Shown here: positions 5,168 to 9,700 of the stretch, piece by piece
How the letters are laid out: every line of letters starts with the position of its first letter
Numbering within the stretch: position 1 is the first letter of the stretch
Assembly: GCA_029987245.1 (NCBI GenBank)
Contig: DALTWG010000059.1
Span: forward strand, 1 to 9,700
Length of the DNA stretch: 9,700 bases
Direction: 5' to 3'
From: Methanocorpusculum sp.
GTDB taxonomy: Archaea > Halobacteriota > Methanomicrobia > Methanomicrobiales > Methanocorpusculaceae
The notes under the pieces: model-generated
Told to the model about the DNA's origin: nothing
Database searches by the model: none
Seen by the model: only the letters and a program-made list of their open reading frames with translations
Program-made: the position numbers and the translations under genes

Positions 5168-5809
5168 ATGTACAGGACTTCGAAAAATCTGACCATTATG
5201 ACTGCGATGTTTGCCGTATCTCTGGTTCTTGCAAATGTTTTGGCTGCAAAGGTGGTGCAGATAGGCTTTATTGAAATTCCGGCGGCCATCATTTTGTATC
5301 CGGTAACATTCATCTGCACAGATGTAATCAGTGAAATATGGGGCAAAAAAGAGGCGCAGTTTGCAGTGCGGCTTGGCATTATCATCCAGATTTGCGCCCT
5401 TATTTTTATTTATGCGGCAATTCTTCTGCCTCCGGCATCCTATATGACGGAGTTCCAGGAATCGTACAGAGCAGTGCTTGGAAGCACTGCGCGCTTTGTT
5501 ATTGCATCACTTGCGGCATCCGTGGTTTCCCAGCACTTTGATATTTTCATTTTCCATAAAATGAAAAAGGCGTTCCCGAAACACAAGTGGATTCGAAACA
5601 ATACCACGATTCTCTCGCAGCTGATTGATACAAGTATCTTCATTACGATTGCATTCCTGGGCACCGTGCCGGATATTTTCATAATGATTGCAAGCCAGTT
5701 TGTAATTAAAATGCTTGTTGCAGTCTGCGATACGCCGCTTTTCTATTTCCTGACACGCCACGGGAAAAAGACGGGGCCGCAGGATACGGAAGTGTCTGAA
5801 GAAGAGTAG
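5168..5809 (+). CDS. VUT family (YhhQ-type) queuosine precursor transporter
   Basis: The 213-residue integral membrane protein matches the VUT/YhhQ family in length and signatures. LVLANVLAAK is at 19-28; a membrane segment running into FICTDVISEIWGKKEA is at 48-63; SQHFDIFIFHKMK is at 121-133; TTILSQLIDTSIFITIAF is at 146-163; and CDTPLFYF is at 187-194. Hydrophobic segments lie near 9-28, 36-53, 67-88, 108-129, 152-169 and 170-190, consistent with the family's six spans. Basic residues at 131-144 and the charged tail (TEVSEEE) are probably cytoplasmic. Characterised bacterial members import 7-cyano- or 7-aminomethyl-7-deazaguanine. In an archaeon the likely use is archaeosine in tRNA, which is inference. 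It converges with serS. Confidence 0.9.
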   Translation: MYRTSKNLTIMTAMFAVSLVLANVLAAKVVQIGFIEIPAAIILYPVTFICTDVISEIWGKKEAQFAVRLGIIIQICALIFIYAAILLPPASYMTEFQESYRAVLGSTARFVIASLAASVVSQHFDIFIFHKMKKAFPKHKWIRNNTTILSQLIDTSIFITIAFLGTVPDIFIMIASQFVIKMLVAVCDTPLFYFLTRHGKKTGPQDTEVSEEE

Positions 5810-5811
5810 GT

Positions 5812-5826
5812 AAAAAAAATATTTTT
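5812..5826. terminator. Shared bidirectional terminator, VUT / serS
   Basis: The 15-base gap between convergent stops carries A8 (5812-5819), read as T8 by serS transcription on the minus strand. It also carries T5 (5822-5826), read by transcription from the left, whose last two bases fall in the serS stop codon. Oligo-T runs on both strands suit a compact two-way terminator. Confidence 0.6.
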
Positions 5827-7102
5827 AGAGGTATTCCTGGTCGTTCATGTACGGACGCAGGACCTGCGGGATTTCGACACGTCCGTCTTCAAGCTGGTAG
5901 TTTTCCAGGATGCAGCGCAGAGCACGCGAGGTTGCAACAGCTGTACTGTTTAAGGTATGCAGCCACTGTTTTGATTCGAAATCATGGGCATCGCGGACTC
6001 TGATGTTGAGTCTGCATGCCTGATAGGCAGTGCAGTTGGAACAGGAGACAACCTCACGGTATTCCTGATCTCTTGGCATCCATGCCTCAATATCATATTT
6101 CTTTGCGGCCACGGTTCCGATATCGCCGGTGCAGATGTTTACCACATGATAGGGCAGCTTAAGTTTTGTAAAGATTTCTTCTGCGTTTGCGAGAAGCTCC
6201 TCATGGAACTTCCAGGAATCCTGCGGCATGCAGTAGATGAACTGCTCAATCTTGGTGAACTGGTGAACACGGAAGAGCCCGCGGGAGTCAAGACCGTGTG
6301 CGCCGATTTCGCGGCGGAAGCAGGGGGAAATGCCGACCATTTTTAACGGCAGGTCTTTTTCCTCAAAAATTTCATCCTGATACATGGCCGCCATCGGGTG
6401 CTCTGCAGTTGCAATCAGGTATTCATCATCATCTGCAATCTTGTACATGACCTTTTCAAAGTCTGCAAGATCGGTTACCTCCTCATAGGATTTGCGGTTA
6501 ATCATGTAAGGAGGAATTACCGGAGTGTAGCCTTTTGCAACAATCGTATCAAGAGCAAAGCGCTGGAGGGCCAAATCCAGCATGGCAAGGTTTCCTTTCA
6601 GGAAATAGAATCCTGCGCCGGAGATTTTGGTTGCGCGTTCAAAGTCAGCCCAGCCGTTTTCCGCTGCAAGTTCGCCGTGGTTTTTGAGTTCAAACGACGG
6701 CTTTTTCGGCTCGCCCACGGTCTTGACAACAACATTTTCAGTGTCGTCTTTTCCATAGGGGACCGACTCATGCAGAATGTTTGGCAGGCGCATCAGATAA
6801 TATTTCGTGGTCTTTACCGCATTTTCGATTGCCTCGTCGTTTGCCTTTATCTGTGCAGGAAGGGATTTTGCCTCGGCAAAAAGCGGGGCACAGTCTTTGC
6901 CCTCTTTTTTCCAGGCATTGATGTCTTTTGCAATCTGATTTCTGCGTGCACGCAGTTCGTTATTTCTGGATTCAAGTTCGCGTTTGAGTCTGTCCTGTTC
7001 AAGTACGGTGTCAACCCATGCGAGTTTTTCCATGTCGTGGCGTTTTTCCAGGTCGGCACGAACGATTTCAGGGGTTGCCCTGACCATTTTGATATCGAGC
7101 AT
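5825..7102 (-). CDS. serS: Seryl-tRNA synthetase (bacterial/common type)
   Basis: From ATG 7102 the protein has 425 residues, starting MLDIKMVRATPEIVRADLEKR, the normal SerRS N-terminus. An in-frame ATG at 7159 would add 19 unusual residues and is rejected. The N-terminal arm (about 30-100) is a charged antiparallel coiled coil that grips the tRNA long variable arm. The class II core follows: motif 1 around TPVIPPYMIN (193-202), serine-binding TAEHP (232-236), motif 2 in FRREIGAHGLDSRGLFRVHQF (starting 262), and motif 3 in LNSTAVATSRALRCILENYQ (384-403), ending near VLRPYM. It charges tRNA-Ser, and tRNA-Sec where present, with serine. This is the common SerRS, not the divergent zinc-containing type of some methanogens. 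No SD is seen; a TATA-like box about 33 bases upstream suggests a leaderless message. Confidence 0.97.
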   Translation of the reverse strand: MLDIKMVRATPEIVRADLEKRHDMEKLAWVDTVLEQDRLKRELESRNNELRARRNQIAKDINAWKKEGKDCAPLFAEAKSLPAQIKANDEAIENAVKTTKYYLMRLPNILHESVPYGKDDTENVVVKTVGEPKKPSFELKNHGELAAENGWADFERATKISGAGFYFLKGNLAMLDLALQRFALDTIVAKGYTPVIPPYMINRKSYEEVTDLADFEKVMYKIADDDEYLIATAEHPMAAMYQDEIFEEKDLPLKMVGISPCFRREIGAHGLDSRGLFRVHQFTKIEQFIYCMPQDSWKFHEELLANAEEIFTKLKLPYHVVNICTGDIGTVAAKKYDIEAWMPRDQEYREVVSCSNCTAYQACRLNIRVRDAHDFESKQWLHTLNSTAVATSRALRCILENYQLEDGRVEIPQVLRPYMNDQEYL

Positions 7103-7131
7103 AGTTATGTATATTATTAGTCTTCGTTGGT

Positions 7132-7139
7132 GATAAAGG
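7132..7139 (-). promoter_or_regulatory. TATA-like box for serS
   Basis: On the minus strand this reads CCTTTATC, with its centre about 33 bases before ATG 7102, as expected for a transcript starting within a few bases of the start codon. The rest of the 261-base gap 7103-7363 shows no gene; a long plus-strand frame across it is the reverse-strand shadow of the hydrolase. Confidence 0.4.
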
Positions 7140-7327
7140 TAAAGACTTGTTCCTCTCAAGAAAGGAAAATCAGCACGGAAAAACCAAAATCCCCCGGAAA
7201 AACCGCATCTTCAGCGCACACCAACTCAAAACTGGTATCGAATGAAAATAATTTCCACTGTAAAATAAACTTTATTCTGCTCTACGAAAAATCCGGCGAA
7301 AACTCCAGACCGGGCAAAACGACAGCC

Positions 7328-7358
7328 AAAAATTTTCAGAAAAAGCAGGGTGAAAAAA
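7328..7358 (-). terminator. T-tract terminator after the metallo-hydrolase
   Basis: Read on the minus strand, T6 (7358-7353), T5 (7344-7340) and T5 (7332-7328) follow the TGA stop within 40 bases. There is no clear hairpin. Repeated oligo-T runs are a typical archaeal terminator and would separate this gene from serS. Confidence 0.55.
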
Positions 7359-7363
7359 GAGAA

Positions 7364-8407
7364 TCAGTAATCGGCAGCCCGGTACTCTTTGGCAGCACCT
7401 GCGGCTTCAAGCCGTCCGTCCGGATGTATCAGCGAGACCGCGCCGTGACCGCAGGCAATCAAAAGACGCCGGCCGTCTTTTTGCAGAGCAGCATCCATCT
7501 CAAGTGCAAGACGCGTCAGCTCGCGGCGTTCAGTCCGGGCGATTTCACTGTTTACATTCACCGACCCTATCATCGAGTCGGCTACAGAGCAGTAGTCTGC
7601 ACGCTCTTTGGAAAGGCTTGCAAAGTTAAACAACGCATCGCTGGTGAAAAGCAGCCCGAGCTTTTCCTCATAGAGAAAAATCTGTCCGGCAATATGACCG
7701 CCGAGACTTTCCCAGATTTCAAAATGCATTCCGGCAAAATCCAGCGTGTCAATCACGGAAAATAGTCCGTGCTCTGCAATTTTTTCCGTACGGCAGAGCC
7801 GCACGGTTTCCGGCACATACATCCGGGAAAACGTATTGATTGCCGTTGTGTATGCTTTTTCAAGGAGACCTAACGTATTTTGCGAATGGTAATTGCGCGT
7901 ACCCGAGTCAAGCAGGGCTTTGGTTATCGGGTGCATCAGCGGTGCTGTCTGAAAATACCCGGACGCACCGCAGTGGTCTGCATCGCCATGGGTGCAGACA
8001 ACACAATTCACATCCGAAAAATCCCCGAGCCCCAGAGCGGAAATCATTTTTTCGCAGTCTTTGAAATAGCAGCCGTAGCCAGTATCGACAATCATTTTTC
8101 CCGACGGCGTCATAAACAGATAGAGATTTCCCCCGCCCGGAAGTTCAAAGGAAAATAACCGGACGGTGTCGGTTATCGCAAACTCCCGGTAGTCAGAGGT
8201 GAAATTCTTCCCGGACGTATCCAAAAGATAGGTGCCGATGGTTTCCACCAGTTCAAGATAGCGCAGAGCCCCAAGCCCTTCCCGGTCGCGTATTTCAGCC
8301 GATGCATCGCCTTCGGTAATATATGTGTCAAGTTCTTCCTTTGAAAGCGGCGCGGTAAAGTCCGCTATTTTTTCCATGAACGCCGGCGTAAAATATTTTG
8401 GTTCCAT
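7364..8407 (-). CDS. Metallo-beta-lactamase-fold hydrolase with altered metal motif
   Basis: The protein has 347 residues. The first 80 or so form a helical, charged extension before the hydrolase fold starts near SFELPGGGNLYLF (86-98). Fold landmarks are MIVDTGYG (105-112), the metal motif THGDADHCG (His140, Asp142, Asp144, His145), GGHIAGQ with His238, LLFTSDALF with Asp257, and ACGHGAV with His321. The usual first motif is HxHxDH; here the second His is Asp. A similar HxDxDH is known from ComEC-type domains, so activity is not excluded but metal use may differ. No signal peptide is seen. The substrate is unknown; most relatives act on thioesters, phosphodiesters or small esters. There is no SD; a TATA-like box about 31 bases upstream implies a leaderless message. 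It follows the HAD gene by 41 bases. Confidence 0.85.
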   Translation of the reverse strand: MEPKYFTPAFMEKIADFTAPLSKEELDTYITEGDASAEIRDREGLGALRYLELVETIGTYLLDTSGKNFTSDYREFAITDTVRLFSFELPGGGNLYLFMTPSGKMIVDTGYGCYFKDCEKMISALGLGDFSDVNCVVCTHGDADHCGASGYFQTAPLMHPITKALLDSGTRNYHSQNTLGLLEKAYTTAINTFSRMYVPETVRLCRTEKIAEHGLFSVIDTLDFAGMHFEIWESLGGHIAGQIFLYEEKLGLLFTSDALFNFASLSKERADYCSVADSMIGSVNVNSEIARTERRELTRLALEMDAALQKDGRRLLIACGHGAVSLIHPDGRLEAAGAAKEYRAADY

Positions 8408-8433
8408 GTTTGTCTGAAACTATTTGCTTTGAA

Positions 8434-8444
8434 AAGATATACAA
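8434..8444 (-). promoter_or_regulatory. TATA-like box for the metallo-hydrolase
   Basis: On the minus strand this reads GTTGTATATCT, centred about 31 bases before ATG 8407 and lying within the 41-base gap after the HAD gene. The hydrolase may thus be transcribed alone as well as by readthrough from the HAD gene. Confidence 0.45.
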
Positions 8445-8448
8445 CTTC

Positions 8449-9132
8449 TTACAGCAGGAGTTTCACAATGTCTTTTGGCGTCTCCGCTGCCAGTGTTTTT
8501 CCAGGCGTCTGCGGCGGGGCGGTCTCAAAAAAGTTCCTGTCGCCGTATTTTGCATAGACCGGCGTCATGCCAAGCGCCGCTGCCGGTGCGATATCGCGGC
8601 GAAGCGAGTCGCCGACAAACACCGCTTCATAGGGCATTACATCCGCCAGATACAGCGCTTCCTCAAAAGGTGCCGTGTGCGGTTTCTTGTAACCAACCTG
8701 ATCATAGCAGACGCATAAATTAAAATACGGTTTAAGACCGCAGACATCCAGCCGTTTTTCCGCATCAAACGAGACCGCGTCGGTGACAATGCCAAGAGTG
8801 TAGCCCGCCTCTTTAAGGGTTGATAAAACCTCGGGGATGCCGTCATAGGGCTTCAAATCCTGTATTTTTGCCGTATCAAACAGCTCCGCCGCACGGAAAT
8901 AACGCTCGACCGTAAAACAGTTGTGGGCAATCATGAAATCCTGCAGATTCGTATTGTCTTCAAAATGATATTTGGTGCGCAGATAATAGCCGAGCAGTTC
9001 TTCTGCCGTGCCGCATTCTAAAAATGCCACTGCCGCAGAACAGGCATTCAGCATCGCCCCTACAAAATCAAACAGCGTATTGTCCATATCAAACAGGACC
9101 GCACGAAAGGGATGAGTAAGCAGAGTCTGCAT
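8449..9132 (-). CDS. HAD-superfamily phosphatase-like hydrolase
   Basis: The 227-residue protein shows the four HAD motifs: I, FDMDNTLFD with nucleophile Asp15 and acid/base Asp17; II, Thr117 in IVTDA; III, Lys149/150 in GYKKPHTAPF; and IV, VGDSLRRDI with Asp175 and Asp180. The insertion between motifs I and II (about 22-95) is helical, indicating a type I cap as in phosphoglycolate phosphatase and nucleotidase relatives. It should be a soluble, Mg-dependent phosphatase of small phosphorylated metabolites; the substrate cannot be assigned. The tail after residue 195 is Pro/Thr-rich and ends KDIVKLLL. No SD is present; a TATA-like box 25-30 bases upstream suggests a leaderless message. It lies 41 bases upstream of the metallo-hydrolase and is divergent from the next gene. 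Confidence 0.9.
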   Translation of the reverse strand: MQTLLTHPFRAVLFDMDNTLFDFVGAMLNACSAAVAFLECGTAEELLGYYLRTKYHFEDNTNLQDFMIAHNCFTVERYFRAAELFDTAKIQDLKPYDGIPEVLSTLKEAGYTLGIVTDAVSFDAEKRLDVCGLKPYFNLCVCYDQVGYKKPHTAPFEEALYLADVMPYEAVFVGDSLRRDIAPAAALGMTPVYAKYGDRNFFETAPPQTPGKTLAAETPKDIVKLLL

Positions 9133-9153
9133 AGCAAATAATATTGGACGGGA

Positions 9154-9164
9154 ATTATATTATG
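9154..9164 (-). promoter_or_regulatory. TATA-like box for the HAD gene
   Basis: On the minus strand this reads CATAATATAAT, centred about 27 bases before ATG 9132. It shares the 89-base divergent gap with the promoter of the rightward gene. Confidence 0.5.
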
Positions 9165-9184
9165 GATGTTGATTGACTCATCTG

Positions 9185-9195
9185 GAAAAATATAA
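9185..9195 (+). promoter_or_regulatory. TATA-like box for the small helical protein gene
   Basis: GAAAAATATAA is a good archaeal BRE/TATA match, centred about 32 bases before ATG 9222. No SD is seen, so the message is probably leaderless. Confidence 0.5.
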
Positions 9196-9221
9196 GAGTA
9201 CAAAAAGACCACTATTTAGAT

Positions 9222-9605
9222 ATGGTCGATATATTTGCCTGGAAATCAACCGAGCTTGAAAAAATCTATCTGGTTTCCCGTCTCGTATACAATAAGGAAA
9301 TCGATGCGGAGAAGGCTGCAGTAAAACTTGCAGACATCATAGGAAATCCGGCACACAAAAATATCGTCTATTTTGCCATGTACATGAACATGCGCAACGG
9401 CCGCATCTTCCGTGAATCCGGCGGGGATGAAATGATACTCTATTTCCTGAGACGGATTGCACAGGACAACGGAATTGAAGGACTCAAGACCGCGCTTAAG
9501 GCGGTCTGGGGTTACTCCGGTTTCAAAGAATCGGTGGGCTGCTACATGGAAGACTTAAACAGGGGCTGCGAAAAAATCGAACGCGATTTCGGTCTGCGAA
9601 AATAA
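9222..9605 (+). CDS. Small all-helical conserved-looking protein of unknown function
   Basis: The 127-residue soluble protein begins MVDIFAWKSTELEKIY. Predicted helices cover most of it: roughly 8-25, 28-40, 44-58, 68-80, 83-95 and 105-125. It is rich in aromatics (MYMNMRNGRIF, AVWGYSGF). There are two Cys (in VGCYMED and RGCEK), too few and too far apart for a zinc site alone, and no membrane span or signal peptide. I recognise no family. The start is supported by the well-placed TATA-like box. It is divergently transcribed from the HAD gene, so joint control of the two is possible but unproven. Codon use and composition resemble the neighbouring housekeeping genes. Confidence 0.8.
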   Translation: MVDIFAWKSTELEKIYLVSRLVYNKEIDAEKAAVKLADIIGNPAHKNIVYFAMYMNMRNGRIFRESGGDEMILYFLRRIAQDNGIEGLKTALKAVWGYSGFKESVGCYMEDLNRGCEKIERDFGLRK

Positions 9606-9635
9606 TTTAGAACCCAAATTTGACAGTTGAATGTT

Positions 9636-9695
9636 TGTCTGTGTCGCTTAAATCGTAATGCCAACACAGACATCACCACAGAAATCACCACAGAA
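9636..9695. repeat. Short inverted repeat and 12-base tandem duplication at the window end
   Basis: TGTCTGTGT (9636-9644) is the reverse complement of ACACAGACA (9664-9672), with a 19-base loop. Directly after it, ATCACCACAGAA occurs twice in tandem (9672-9683 and 9684-9695), and the sequence continues in the same style to the edge. It could be the start of a longer repeat tract, which cannot be judged from this window. Confidence 0.5.
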
Positions 9696-9700
9696 AACAC

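Noticed and set aside
6398..7120. Plus-strand 240-codon frame
   Set aside because: It is the antisense shadow of serS, whose motifs are complete on the other strand.
7103..7159. Extended start of serS at ATG 7159
   Set aside because: It adds 19 residues not expected in the family and crosses the probable promoter.
7127..7765. Plus-strand 212-codon frame
   Set aside because: It lies mostly opposite the metallo-hydrolase and its terminator; the protein has no coherent fold features.

Overview
The window looks like a chromosomal segment of a methanogenic euryarchaeon. The likely order is Methanomicrobiales, possibly a Methanocorpusculum relative, but no taxonomic marker is decisive. The grounds are the short AT-rich boxes about 25-35 bases upstream of several start codons, with almost no leader and no Shine-Dalgarno (SD) sequence. 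T-tract terminators and the style of the seryl-tRNA synthetase also fit an archaeon. All of this comes from reading the sequence; no database search was possible.

The right-hand part, from about 2.5 kb to the end, is ordinary housekeeping DNA. It holds an acyl-CoA ligase-type AMP-forming enzyme (minus), diaminopimelate epimerase dapF (minus), a VUT/YhhQ-family transporter likely to import a queuosine or archaeosine precursor (plus), and seryl-tRNA synthetase serS (minus). These are followed by a metallo-beta-lactamase-fold protein (minus), a HAD-family phosphatase-like hydrolase (minus) and a small all-helical unknown protein (plus). Most of these genes appear to have their own promoter, so this is a run of mostly separate short transcription units and not one operon. 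dapF/VUT and HAD/unknown are divergent pairs. VUT/serS converge on a 15-base shared terminator.

The left-hand part, from 1 to about 2.4 kb, looks accessory. Two small, arginine-rich, unrecognised genes run leftwards, joined by an overlapping TAATG stop/start, and the second leaves the window. A 567-base gene-free control region separates them from a rightward cluster of three genes. Two of these are tandem paralogues of about 164 residues with near-identical ends and a variable middle. The third encodes a 64-residue single-span membrane protein. The control region holds a TATA-like box for each direction, eight copies of the octamer AAACGCAC (six clustered, with part forming a perfect 20-bp palindrome, then three more in exact 10-bp phase; one copy set is inverted), and a structured leader before the rightward genes. 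Unlike the housekeeping genes, the two paralogues have strong SD sites.

The best candidate for an undescribed system is this unit: iteron-like control region, paralogue pair and small membrane protein. I recognise no family for these proteins, so any role (cell-surface or intracellular assembly, virus- or plasmid-derived module) is inference.
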